This document shows, in pieces, positions 22,266 to 30,014 of a stretch of DNA of 64,000 bases. The notes below the pieces were generated by a model. That model searched no databases and was not told where the DNA came from. It worked only from the letters and a program-made list of their open reading frames with translations. The stretch lies in the NCBI RefSeq assembly GCF_019655855.1, contig NZ_BPFX01000031.1, positions 1-64,000 on the forward strand, written 5' to 3'. This DNA is from Pseudomonas paralcaligenes. GTDB lineage: Bacteria; Pseudomonadota; Gammaproteobacteria; Pseudomonadales; Pseudomonadaceae. A program made the position numbers and the translations under genes. Every line of letters begins with the position of its first letter. The stretch's first letter is position 1.

Positions 22266-23015
22266 ATGAAGGTTCTTGTAGCTGTCAAACGAGTGGTCGA
22301 CTACAACGTCAAGGTTCGCGTCAAGGCGGACAACTCCGGCGTCGACCTCGCCAACGTCAAGATGTCAATGAACCCCTTCTGCGAAATCGCCGTGGAAGAA
22401 GCCGTGCGCCTGAAGGAAAAGGGCGTTGCCAGCGAGATCGTGGTCGTCACCATCGGCCCGAACGCCGCTCAGGAGCAACTGCGCACCGCGCTGGCCCTGG
22501 GTGCCGACCGCTCCATCCTGGTCGAGACCAACGAAGAGCTGAACTCCCTGGCCGTGGCCAAACTGCTCAAGGCCGTGATCGACAAGGAGCAACCGCAACT
22601 GGTCATCCTCGGCAAGCAGGCCATCGACAGCGACAACAACCAGACCGGCCAGATGCTGGGCGCCCTGACCGGCTATGCCCAGGGCACCTTCGCCTCCAAG
22701 GTCGAAGTGGCTGGCGACAAGGTCAACGTCACCCGTGAAATCGATGGCGGCCTGCAGACCGTCGCCCTGGCCCTGCCGGCGATCGTCACCACCGACCTGC
22801 GCCTGAACGAGCCGCGCTACGCGTCGCTGCCGAACATCATGAAGGCCAAGAAGAAGCCGCTGGACGTGGTCACCCCGGACGCCCTGGGCGTTTCCACCGC
22901 TTCCACCGTCAAGACCCTGAAAGTCGAAGCGCCTGCTGCCCGCAGCGCCGGCATCAAGGTCAAGTCCGTGGCCGAACTGGTAGAGAAACTGAAGAACGAG
23001 GCGAAGGTAATCTAA
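22266..23015 (+). CDS. etfB: Electron transfer flavoprotein beta subunit
   Basis: 249 residues. The family start [20 protein letters not shown] is followed by [21 protein letters not shown], the AMP-binding stretch [23 protein letters not shown] and the dehydrogenase recognition region [20 protein letters not shown]. With EtfA it forms the soluble heterodimer that collects electrons from acyl-CoA dehydrogenases. GAGGA precedes the ATG. The stop codon directly abuts the etfA start. Confidence 0.97.
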   Translation: MKVLVAVKRVVDYNVKVRVKADNSGVDLANVKMSMNPFCEIAVEEAVRLKEKGVASEIVVVTIGPNAAQEQLRTALALGADRSILVETNEELNSLAVAKLLKAVIDKEQPQLVILGKQAIDSDNNQTGQMLGALTGYAQGTFASKVEVAGDKVNVTREIDGGLQTVALALPAIVTTDLRLNEPRYASLPNIMKAKKKPLDVVTPDALGVSTASTVKTLKVEAPAARSAGIKVKSVAELVEKLKNEAKVI

Positions 23016-23945
23016 ATGGCTATCTTGGTTGTTGCTGAACACACTAACGCCGCTCTGGCCGCTGCCACTCTGAACACAGTTGCCGCCGCTCAGAAGATCG
23101 GTGGCGACATTCACGTGCTGGTCGCCGGTTCCAATGCCGGTGCCGCTGCCGAAGCTGCCGCCAAAATCGCTGGCGTGAGCAAGGTACTGGTTGCCGATAA
23201 CGCTGCCTTCGCCAACCAGCTGCCGGAAAACGTCGCTCCGCTGGTTGCCGAGCTGGGCAAGGGCTACAGCCACATCCTGGCTGCCGCCACCAGCAATGGT
23301 AAGAACATCCTGCCGCGCGTTGCCGCCCAGCTGGATGTCGACCAGATATCCGAGATCGTTTCCGTAGAGAGCGCCGATACCTTCAAGCGCCCGATCTATG
23401 CCGGTAACGCCATCGCTACCGTGCAGTCCTCGGCTGCCGTGAAAGTGATCACCGTGCGTGGCACCGGCTTCGACGCCGCTGCCGCCGAAGGTGGCTCCGC
23501 TGCCATCGAAGCCGTTGCCGCTGGCGGCGACGCCGGCAAGTCGTCCTTCGTCGGCGAAGAGCTGGCCAAGTCCGACCGTCCGGAGCTGACCGCTGCCAAG
23601 ATCGTCGTTTCCGGCGGTCGTGGCATGCAGAACGGTGACAACTTCAAGCACCTGTATGCCCTGGCCGACAAGCTGGGCGCCGCCGTCGGTGCTTCGCGCG
23701 CTGCCGTCGACGCCGGCTTCGTGCCGAACGACATGCAGGTCGGCCAGACCGGCAAGATCGTCGCGCCGCAGCTGTACATCGCGGTCGGCATCTCCGGTGC
23801 CATCCAGCACCTGGCGGGCATGAAGGACTCCAAGGTCATCGTCGCCATCAACAAGGACGAAGAAGCCCCGATCTTCCAGGTGGCTGACTACGGCCTGGTG
23901 GCTGACCTGTTCGAAGCCGTGCCGGAACTCGAGAAGCTGGTCTGA
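23016..23945 (+). CDS. etfA: Electron transfer flavoprotein alpha subunit
   Basis: 309 residues. The N-terminal ETF domain starts [25 protein letters not shown]. The C-terminal FAD-binding domain has [59 protein letters not shown] and the terminal [21 protein letters not shown], all classic for EtfA. It binds the FAD of the ETF dimer and delivers electrons to ETF-QO, encoded divergently. It starts on the base after the etfB stop, and a strong terminator follows. Confidence 0.97.
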   Translation: MAILVVAEHTNAALAAATLNTVAAAQKIGGDIHVLVAGSNAGAAAEAAAKIAGVSKVLVADNAAFANQLPENVAPLVAELGKGYSHILAAATSNGKNILPRVAAQLDVDQISEIVSVESADTFKRPIYAGNAIATVQSSAAVKVITVRGTGFDAAAAEGGSAAIEAVAAGGDAGKSSFVGEELAKSDRPELTAAKIVVSGGRGMQNGDNFKHLYALADKLGAAVGASRAAVDAGFVPNDMQVGQTGKIVAPQLYIAVGISGAIQHLAGMKDSKVIVAINKDEEAPIFQVADYGLVADLFEAVPELEKLV

Positions 23946-23965
23946 CCCGCTTCCCGTTCCAGCAG

Positions 23966-23998
23966 GAAACCCGCTCATCGAGCGGGTTTCTTGTTTCT
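23966..23998 (+). terminator. Intrinsic terminator after etfA
   Basis: GAAACCCGCTC-ATC-GAGCGGGTTTC gives an 11-bp perfect stem followed by TTGTTTCT. It ends the etfBA transcript and, being palindromic, could also act on the convergent hydrolase transcript. Confidence 0.9.
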
Positions 23999-24004
23999 GG
24001 GCGC

Positions 24005-24928
24005 TTATAAGCTGTCGAGGAATGCTTGGTAGTGCTGTGCGGTTTCCTCGGGGCGCTCGATCATGGGGGCATGGCCGCAATCCTTCATCACGACTATGGT
24101 CGGCTTCTGCAGGAGCGGCTTCATTACCTCGATGCTGGAGACATCCAGCACCCGGTCTCGCTCGCCCCATAGCACCAGGACGGGCACCTGGATCTTCGGC
24201 AGCTCCGGCTCAAGCGGTACATACTGTTCGCGGAGCTGGGTGAAGATCATGTCGTAGTGCGCCTGGTTGGCCATGGACTGCGCGGCGAAGTGGTGCTTCA
24301 GCGAATCGGGCAGCGGTGGCGGATTGACGAAGACGAAATCCATCAGCGTGCCGAAGTCCTCTGCCTTGCGCACCACAAGCGGGTTGGGCTGGCCGCGTTC
24401 GATCATCTGGAACATCTCGCTCATGCGGGGAGAGGTGATGCCGGCGTTGTCCAGCAGGGCGATGCTCGAGACCTGGTCCGGGTAGCGTGCAGCATAGAGC
24501 GCGGCGATATGCCCGCCCATGGAGTTGCCGATCAGGTGCGGCTTCTCGATGTTCAGCGCCGTGACGAAGGCGTGCAGCCGTTCCGTCTGGCTGGCGACAT
24601 CGTAACTGGCATCCGGTTTGCTGCTTTCTCCGAAACCGGGCAGGTCGAGGGCGATGACGCGATAGCGCTCGGTGAAGTGGCGGGCCATGCGCAGCCAGTT
24701 GTCGCGGTTGGCGCCGAACCCGTGGATCATGACCAGGGTGTCACCGTCTGCTGGCCCGCCTTCGTAGTAATGTAGGGTCAATCCGTCGACGGTCGCCGTC
24801 CGGGCGGAAAGGCCGGCCAGCTGTCGCTCGACGAACTGCACGCTGGCGATCAGCAGGGAGGGGGAGAAGTAGAGTGCACCGACCACACAGGCCAGCACGA
24901 GGACGATACCCAGGATGAGTTTTTTCAT
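24005..24928 (-). CDS. Alpha/beta hydrolase with N-terminal membrane anchor
   Basis: 307 residues. An uncleaved-looking hydrophobic helix (LILGIVLVLACVVGALYF, residues 4-21) anchors a hydrolase domain. The oxyanion motif HGFGANRDNW is near 69, the nucleophile elbow GNSMGG places Ser136, and the remaining catalytic residues are Asp258 (WGERDRV) and His286 (CGHAPM). It resembles the lipase or esterase gene next to the ETF genes in P. aeruginosa, although its substrate is unknown. It is transcribed convergently to etfA and shares the terminator region. Confidence 0.85.
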   Translation of the reverse strand: MKKLILGIVLVLACVVGALYFSPSLLIASVQFVERQLAGLSARTATVDGLTLHYYEGGPADGDTLVMIHGFGANRDNWLRMARHFTERYRVIALDLPGFGESSKPDASYDVASQTERLHAFVTALNIEKPHLIGNSMGGHIAALYAARYPDQVSSIALLDNAGITSPRMSEMFQMIERGQPNPLVVRKAEDFGTLMDFVFVNPPPLPDSLKHHFAAQSMANQAHYDMIFTQLREQYVPLEPELPKIQVPVLVLWGERDRVLDVSSIEVMKPLLQKPTIVVMKDCGHAPMIERPEETAQHYQAFLDSL

Positions 24929-25034
24929 GGCGAATCCTTATCGCTAATTATTATTAGGACGTCGGCTACGCTAGCATGAAGAGAGCGGGCCTGGTAAAGA
25001 CCCGACGTTGCCACGAATATCAGCGGTGTTGCCA

Positions 25035-25877
25035 ATGCGAATGATGCTGTCATTGAAAGCCATCGGAGCGCTTGCCCTCGTCGCCCTGCCGGGAATGACC
25101 TGGGGGCTGGGCAAGTGCGAGCGCCTGGTGGCCACCGGCAATCCCGAGTATCCACCCTACCTGTGGCGCGATCCGCAGAGCCCGCAGCACCTGATCGGCG
25201 CCAATGCCGACCTGCTGGCGCTGATCGGCGAGCAGCTGGGGGTGAAGATCGACATCATCTATACCGGCCCCTGGTCCCGCGCACAGGACGAGGTGCGCAC
25301 CGGTCGCGTCGATATGCTGGCAGGAGCCTTCCTCACACTGCCGCGCCTGGAGATCATGGACTACGTGCATCCGGCCTTCTTCAATACCCCCAGCGTGGTC
25401 TGGGTGCGCAAGGGCGAAGGTTTTCCCTACAGCGGCTGGGAGGACTTGCGCGGGCGCACTGGCGGCATCCTGGTGAACAACAGCTTCGGCCAGCAGTTCG
25501 ACAGCTTCGCCAAGACCAATCTCGATCTGGAGCAGGTGCCGAGCTTGGTGCAGGCCTTCCAGAAGCTGCTGCTGGGGCGTACCGACTACGTCATCAACGA
25601 GCGCTATCCGGGCATGGCTCTGGCCGGCACCCAGGGCATGGTGGATAGCCTGGAGACGCTGGAGCCGCCGATTTCCAGCGAGGGCCTCTACCTGACCCTT
25701 TCCCATGATTCGGCCTGCAACGATCCCTGGTTGCGCGGACAGCTGGCGAAAAAAATGACAGAATTGACCGCCGCCGGCCTCCCGGAAACCCTTCTGCAGC
25801 GCAATCTCGAGCGTTGGAAGACCCAGCAGCTGCAGGCCGCCGACGTTCCCCCGCAAGTGCAGGAAAAATCCCAGTGA
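25035..25877 (+). CDS. Periplasmic substrate-binding protein, family 3
   Basis: 280 residues. The signal peptide includes IGALALVALPGMTWG. The mature domain has the family 3 pattern: ATGNPEYPPYLWRD, IGANADLLALIGEQLGVKIDIIYTGPWSRAQDEVRTGRVDMLAGAF, then RLEIMDYVHPAFFNTPSVVWVRKG. No transporter permease or ATPase is adjacent, so it may be a stand-alone sensor or binding protein. It is the first gene of an operon with two lipoprotein genes. The ATG at 25035 lacks a strong ribosome-binding site, and ATGs at 25041 and 25044 are alternatives. Confidence 0.75.
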   Translation: MRMMLSLKAIGALALVALPGMTWGLGKCERLVATGNPEYPPYLWRDPQSPQHLIGANADLLALIGEQLGVKIDIIYTGPWSRAQDEVRTGRVDMLAGAFLTLPRLEIMDYVHPAFFNTPSVVWVRKGEGFPYSGWEDLRGRTGGILVNNSFGQQFDSFAKTNLDLEQVPSLVQAFQKLLLGRTDYVINERYPGMALAGTQGMVDSLETLEPPISSEGLYLTLSHDSACNDPWLRGQLAKKMTELTAAGLPETLLQRNLERWKTQQLQAADVPPQVQEKSQ

Positions 25878-26224
25878 ATCGACGTTTCACCCTTGCCCTG
25901 GCAGTGCTGGCGCTGGCCGGTTGCGCCAACGATCCCGCGCCGAACGAGCAGATGCGCCTGACCACCCAGGCGGTAGAGCAGGCACGCGCCGTGGGTGCCG
26001 ATCAGGAAATCGAAGAAATGCGCTTGGCCGAGCAGAAGCTGGCTCGCGCCGAGAAGAATATGGGCGAAGAGGATTACAAGCGCGCCAGGGTGTTCGCCGA
26101 GCAGGCGGAGCTCGATGCCCGGCTCGCTGAAGCCAAGGTGCTCAACCACAAGAGCCAGAAGCAGCTCGACGAGCTGAATGCGCGTATCGCTCGCCTGCGC
26201 AAGCAACTGGGGGAGCTGCCATGA
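25874..26224 (+). CDS. DUF4398-type lipoprotein
   Basis: 116 residues from a GTG that overlaps the preceding stop codon (GTGA), with CAGGA upstream. The lipobox LALAGC makes Cys17 the likely lipidated residue. The rest is a charged, almost entirely helical chain (EIEEMRLAEQKLARAEKNMGEEDYKRARVFAEQAELDARLAEAKVLN), as in DUF4398 proteins. It overlaps the next gene by 4 bp. It is probably an outer-membrane lipoprotein working with its OmpA-domain neighbour, but its precise role is unknown. Confidence 0.75.
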   Translation: MNRRFTLALAVLALAGCANDPAPNEQMRLTTQAVEQARAVGADQEIEEMRLAEQKLARAEKNMGEEDYKRARVFAEQAELDARLAEAKVLNHKSQKQLDELNARIARLRKQLGELP

Positions 26225-27027
26225 CCTTGAAGACCGCTCTGGGCAGTTGCCTGTTGCTGCCGCTGGCGCTGCTCGCCGGTTGTGCCAGCCAACAGAGCCA
26301 GCAGGTGCTCGGCAAGGCCGAGGCCAGCTTCCAGAAAGTGAAGGAAGACCCGGACGTGTTGCGCAGCGCGCCCAAGGACGTGATCCGCGCCAGTGAGTCG
26401 CTGGCGCGCGCGGAGCGCCTGGCGAGCTACTGGGGCAGTGGTGATGACGTCGAGCATTACGCTTACCTGAGTCAGCGCTACAGCCAGATCGCCCGTGAGC
26501 ACGCCGATCTCAACCTCAACCAGGAACGCCTGGCGAAGCTGGAGCTGGAGCGCGATCGCCTGCAGCTGGCATTGCGCGAGGCCAAGTTGCTCAGTGTCCA
26601 GCAAGGGCAGTTCCTGGGGGAGCAGATGGTCAGCCTGGCGGCCAGCGAAACCGATCGCGGGCTGGTGATGACGCTCGGCGACGTGCTGTTCGACGCGGGG
26701 CGCAGCGAACTCAAGGCCTCGGCCAACCGCACCATCCTGAAGCTGGTGCAGTTCCTCCAGATCAACCCGCGCCGCACCATCCGCATCGAGGGCTACACCG
26801 ACAATCGTGGCAAGTCGGCGGAGAACCTGGAGCTGTCTCGCACTCGGGCCCAGGCCGTGGCGGATCTTCTGGCCGACCTGGGTATCGACAGTGCGCGCAT
26901 GGAGGTCAAGGGTTACGGCGAGGCCCACCCGCTGGCGGAAAACGCCTCGGCCAAGGGGCGTGCGCAGAATCGCCGGGTGGAAATCCTGATTTCCGATGAC
27001 AAGGGCGTGCTGGGGGCGGGGCGCTAG
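26221..27027 (+). CDS. OmpA-family lipoprotein with DUF4398 N-terminus
   Basis: 268 residues. The lipobox is LLAGC. A helical DUF4398-like half follows to about residue 135, then an OmpA-type peptidoglycan-binding domain at about 150-260. Its marks are TLGDVLFDAGRSELKASA, IEGYTDNRGKSAENLELSRTRAQAV, VKGYGEAHPLAENASAKGRAQNRRVEI. It should tie the outer membrane to the cell wall. It overlaps the previous DUF4398 gene by 4 bp, so the two helical proteins are made together and may pair. Confidence 0.88.
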   Translation: MTLKTALGSCLLLPLALLAGCASQQSQQVLGKAEASFQKVKEDPDVLRSAPKDVIRASESLARAERLASYWGSGDDVEHYAYLSQRYSQIAREHADLNLNQERLAKLELERDRLQLALREAKLLSVQQGQFLGEQMVSLAASETDRGLVMTLGDVLFDAGRSELKASANRTILKLVQFLQINPRRTIRIEGYTDNRGKSAENLELSRTRAQAVADLLADLGIDSARMEVKGYGEAHPLAENASAKGRAQNRRVEILISDDKGVLGAGR

Positions 27028-27059
27028 TTCCTGCCGTCGATTCCCTCGGGTGACCTATA

Positions 27060-27092
27060 GGTCGGCTCGTATTGCGAGTCGGCCTTCTTCGT
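27060..27092 (+). terminator. Probable intrinsic terminator after the OmpA-family gene
   Basis: GGTCGGCTCG and CGAGTCGGCC pair through a stem containing two G-U pairs around a 5-nt loop, followed by TTCTTCGTT. It lies about 30 bp after the stop codon. Confidence 0.6.
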
Positions 27093-27204
27093 TGCGCCCA
27101 GAGGAAGGCTTTCGTGCTTTCTTGGAAAGCGAGGCGGCGAAGGGGGAGGGTGTGCCGCTTCCGGGAGGAGGGGCTTGGTCATTGGCCCCGAAAACGGGCT
27201 CATA

Positions 27205-27289
27205 TGGTGCGGACGGAGAGACTCGAACTCTCACACCTTGCGGCGCCAGAACCTAAATCTGGTGTGTCTACCAATTTCACCACGTCCGC
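27205..27289 (-). tRNA. tRNA-Leu (anticodon UAG)
   Basis: 85 nt including an encoded CCA. The acceptor GCGGAC pairs with GTCCGC. The anticodon stem is CCAGA/TCTGG with loop TTTAGGT, giving anticodon TAG. The long variable arm GCGCCGCAAGGTGT is that of a class II leucine tRNA. The T-loop reads GTTCGAGTC. Confidence 0.95.
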
Positions 27290-27309
27290 GTGGTCATGCT
27301 CGAAACGAA

Positions 27310-27334
27310 AACGCCAGGCACGTGGCCTGGCGTT
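27310..27334 (-). terminator. Hairpin between tRNA-His and tRNA-Leu
   Basis: AACGCCAGGC-ACGTG-GCCTGGCGTT is a 10-bp perfect stem, followed on the minus strand by TTCGTTTCG. It lies inside the tRNA transcript and looks like an intrinsic terminator or a processing hairpin. Confidence 0.55.
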
Positions 27335-27344
27335 CTCTGGAATA

Positions 27345-27421
27345 TGGGGTGGACGATGGGAATCGAACCCACGACACCAGGAGCCACAATCCTGTGCTCT
27401 ACCAACTGAGCTACGCCCACC
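27345..27421 (-). tRNA. tRNA-His (anticodon GUG)
   Basis: 77 nt with the extra 5' G and discriminator C typical of tRNA-His and an encoded CCA. The anticodon stem CAGGA/TCCTG encloses TTGTGGC, giving anticodon GTG. The D-arm GTAGCTCAGTTGGTAGAGC and T-arm GTGGGTTCGATTCCCAT are intact. Confidence 0.96.
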
Positions 27422-27452
27422 ATATTGCAGTTGCTTGTGCCTGATTCGCCAA

Positions 27453-27529
27453 TGGCGCACCCGGCAGGACTCGAACCTGCGACCATCCGCTTAGAAGGCG
27501 GATGCTCTATCCAGCTGAGCTACGGGCGC
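27453..27529 (-). tRNA. tRNA-Arg (anticodon UCU)
   Basis: 77 nt with encoded CCA. The acceptor is GCGCCCG. The anticodon stem TCCGC/GCGGA encloses CTTCTAA, giving anticodon TCT. The T-arm reads GCAGGTTCGAGTCCTGC. It is the first tRNA of the Arg-His-Leu transcript. Confidence 0.96.
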
Positions 27530-27619
27530 TTAATCATCTGCGAGCAGACTCTGAAGCTACAGCTTCAACCGTTTCCGGTCGTTGCCATCTTACCCAGCGT
27601 TTGGCTGTGCTCGACAAGC

Positions 27620-27655
27620 GGGGCGCATGTTATATAGCCAGCCTCTCATCGTCAA
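27620..27655 (-). promoter_or_regulatory. Likely sigma-70 promoter of the tRNA cluster
   Basis: On the minus strand TTGACG (27650-27655) is followed after 17 bp by TAACAT, or after 15 bp by TATAAC, and then a GC-rich discriminator GCGCCCC. That discriminator is characteristic of stringently controlled stable-RNA promoters. It lies about 90 bp before tRNA-Arg. Confidence 0.6.
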
Positions 27656-27787
27656 CAAGGGAACGAAAAAATTCCTGCTGGATAAAGGGCTTACGAAAAT
27701 GCCCGGAGCATGCGCCTTTGCCCTGCCGGTCGCCCATGCGAGAATGGGCGCCATTTTCTCCACCTTTCCCATGGTTAAGCGAGCGTC

Positions 27788-28642
27788 ATGACCGCAAAAC
27801 TGATCGACGGCAAAGCCATTGCCGCCAGCCTCCGCCAGGATATCGCCAAACGCGTCAACGAGCGCCGCCAGCAGGGGCTGCGCGCGCCCGGCCTGGCCGT
27901 GATCCTGGTCGGCAGCGATCCGGCGTCCCAAGTCTATGTGTCGCACAAGCGCAAGGATTGCGAGGAGGTCGGCTTCGTCTCCGTGGCCCATGACCTGCCC
28001 GCCAGCACCACCCAGGGCGAACTGCTCGGCCTGATCGACCAGCTCAACCGCGACAGCGCCATCGACGGCATCCTGGTCCAGCTGCCGCTGCCGGCCCATC
28101 TGGACGCGTCGCAACTGCTCGAACGCATCAACCCGGACAAGGACGTGGACGGCTTCCACCCGTTCAACGTCGGCCGCCTGTCCCAGCGCATGCCGCTGCT
28201 GCGCCCGTGCACGCCGAAAGGCATCATGACGCTGCTGGAGAGCACCGGTGTGGACCTGCACGGCCAGCACGCCGTCGTGGTGGGCGCCTCCAACATCGTC
28301 GGCCGGCCCATGGCTCTCGAGCTGCTGCTCGCCGGCTGCACCGTGACCGTGACCCACCGCTTCACCCGCGACCTGCCAGGCCACGTGGCCCAGGCGGACA
28401 TCGTGGTGGTGGCCGCCGGCAAGCCGGGCCTGGTCAAGGGCGAGTGGATCAAGGAAGGCGCCATCGTCATCGACGTGGGCATCAACCGCCAGGCCGACGG
28501 CAAGCTGGTGGGCGACGTGGAGTTCGACGTGGCCGCCGAGCGCGCCGGCTGGATCACCCCGGTGCCGGGCGGCGTCGGCCCCATGACCCGGGCCTGCCTG
28601 CTGGAGAACACCCTGTACGCGGCGGAGCACCTGCACGCCTGA
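27788..28642 (+). CDS. folD: Methylenetetrahydrofolate dehydrogenase/cyclohydrolase
   Basis: 284 residues, the standard FolD length. It interconverts 5,10-methylene-, methenyl- and 10-formyl-tetrahydrofolate in the cytoplasm. Signature regions are [23 protein letters not shown] with Tyr50 and Lys54 of the active site, [31 protein letters not shown], the NADP-binding [17 protein letters not shown] and the closing [18 protein letters not shown]. It lies next to the tRNA cluster, as in P. aeruginosa. Confidence 0.97.
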   Translation: MTAKLIDGKAIAASLRQDIAKRVNERRQQGLRAPGLAVILVGSDPASQVYVSHKRKDCEEVGFVSVAHDLPASTTQGELLGLIDQLNRDSAIDGILVQLPLPAHLDASQLLERINPDKDVDGFHPFNVGRLSQRMPLLRPCTPKGIMTLLESTGVDLHGQHAVVVGASNIVGRPMALELLLAGCTVTVTHRFTRDLPGHVAQADIVVVAAGKPGLVKGEWIKEGAIVIDVGINRQADGKLVGDVEFDVAAERAGWITPVPGGVGPMTRACLLENTLYAAEHLHA

Positions 28643-28739
28643 TCGCTATCCAGCGCCGATCCCTTCCGATGATCGGTCGGTATCCGCCGGGGACGTGCGT
28701 TGTCACAAGGGCAGGTACCTTGTTTCGGGAGTCCTGCCC

Positions 28740-29024
28740 ATGCGCCGTCCGCTTCTTCTGATCCTGGCCCTGCTGCCCGGCATCTCCGCCTGGGCCCAGC
28801 CGCCCGGACTGCCCGGGACTTCCACGCCGCAGCCCTACGAGCGACCGGAGGTGCGCAGCATCGAGCCCGCGCAACGCGACCGGCCGCCGCTGCTGGTCAA
28901 TCCCCGACCTCCCCGCGAGCCCTCGTCCGCTCCGCAGGTGCCGCAGGACAGGCCGCTGCCGCCCCTGGAAAGCGAGCGGCGCAGCCAGCAGCGGCATCCC
29001 GCCGAATCCATCGACAAGCCCTGA
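28740..29024 (+). CDS. Small secreted proline-rich protein
   Basis: 94 residues. A signal peptide (MRRPLLLILALLPGISAWAQ) precedes a short mature chain rich in proline and charged residues (PPLLVNPRPPREPSSAPQVPQDRPLPPLE). The start ATG at 28740 has GGGAG upstream. No domain is recognised. It probably stays in the periplasm as an unstructured protein. It ends 6 bp before the stop of the convergent membrane-protein gene. Confidence 0.6.
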   Translation: MRRPLLLILALLPGISAWAQPPGLPGTSTPQPYERPEVRSIEPAQRDRPPLLVNPRPPREPSSAPQVPQDRPLPPLESERRSQQRHPAESIDKP

Positions 29025-29030
29025 GAATCG

Positions 29031-29456
29031 TCAGGCGGCCACCTGGCGTGGTCGCAGGAAGATCAGCGGCAGCGCGATCGACAGCGCGGCAGCGGTATTC
29101 AGGTAGGCATGCAGTCGCAGGCCGAAGTGGATGGAAATCGCACTGTCCAGCACGCACCAGACCAGCAGCGCGAGGAAGATCGTCGGCTTGATCTGTCGAT
29201 GGCCGTGCTTGCGATAGAGAAACACCAGCAGGCTGAACAACACGCCCCAGCTCGCCACGGTCGGCCCGAACAGCCCCACCATGGTGCGCAGCAGGGTCTG
29301 GAATTCCGCCGTGGGCGGCGCGGCGGCGACGCTGGCGTAGAGGTAGTCGAAATAGGGCCGGGTGACCGGCAGGTGGGCGGCGAAGGCGAGCGCCACGCCG
29401 AGGCCCGCGTGCCCGAGGCCGACCGCCATCAGCCAGCGATAGAGAAAGTTCTGCAC
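29031..29456 (-). CDS. Small four-span inner-membrane protein
   Basis: 141 residues with about four hydrophobic helices: WLMAVGLGHAGLGVALAFAA, TMVGLFGPTVASWGVLFSLLVFLY, IFLALLVWCVLDSAISIHFGL and YLNTAAALSIALPLIFL. No catalytic motif is visible and no family is recognised with confidence. It lies 7 bp downstream of the DUF4124 gene and is probably co-transcribed. Confidence 0.65.
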   Translation of the reverse strand: MQNFLYRWLMAVGLGHAGLGVALAFAAHLPVTRPYFDYLYASVAAAPPTAEFQTLLRTMVGLFGPTVASWGVLFSLLVFLYRKHGHRQIKPTIFLALLVWCVLDSAISIHFGLRLHAYLNTAAALSIALPLIFLRPRQVAA

Positions 29457-29463
29457 GGGGCGC

Positions 29464-29976
29464 TCAGAGGTTCTTCAGCGCCGCTTCCAGCGCGCCCGAG
29501 CAGATCATGATGCCGGCGCCGTGGGACAGGCATTCGAACCGCTCCAGATCCTCGCCCTTGCTGGCCATGCAGTTCTGCAGGGTCAGCGCCTTGTTGACAT
29601 CGTCCAGCGCCTTCATGGCCTGCCCCAGCTGCTCCTGGGTGATCTTGCCGTCCTTTCGGCGCTCGCGGGCGATGTCCTTCAGGTTCGGTATGTCGACGGC
29701 GGTCCAGCGCATGGCTTCCCGGCACATCTCGCGCTGGGAGGGCGCCTGGTCGGAGGCCGCCTCGCTCTGCTCGGTCTCCGCTGGTGCCACCGCCGGCTGC
29801 GCGCCATCGCTGGAGTAGCCCTGGCGGATGTTGACGGTCTCGACCGGCTTTTCCGGCGTCGGTGGCTGGCTGCCGAAATGCTTCTGGCCGTTCTCGTCGA
29901 CCCAGGTATAGATCTGGGCCTGGAGGGGCAGGGCGCAGCACAGCAGGAGCAGCGGGAGAAGTCGGCGGGCGGGCAT
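29464..29976 (-). CDS. Exported DUF4124-domain protein
   Basis: 170 residues. A signal peptide (LLPLLLLCCALPLQAQ) is followed immediately by the DUF4124 motif IYTWVDENGQKHFGSQPP. An acidic linker and a helical C-terminal half with four cysteines (EMCREAM, LQNCMAS, FECLSHG, MICSG) follow. DUF4124 proteins are small periplasmic or envelope proteins of unknown function common in Pseudomonas. The ATG at 29976 has AAGGA upstream. Confidence 0.78.
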   Translation of the reverse strand: MPARRLLPLLLLCCALPLQAQIYTWVDENGQKHFGSQPPTPEKPVETVNIRQGYSSDGAQPAVAPAETEQSEAASDQAPSQREMCREAMRWTAVDIPNLKDIARERRKDGKITQEQLGQAMKALDDVNKALTLQNCMASKGEDLERFECLSHGAGIMICSGALEAALKNL

Positions 29977-30014
29977 GCCATCGGTCCTTGATCGGGAGGG
30001 GTGAAGCACGATAG

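Noticed and set aside
27205..27529. tRNA cluster considered as an integration site for a genomic island
   Set aside because: No duplicated tRNA 3' end, integrase or composition change was found on either side. The low-GC island is 14 kb away.
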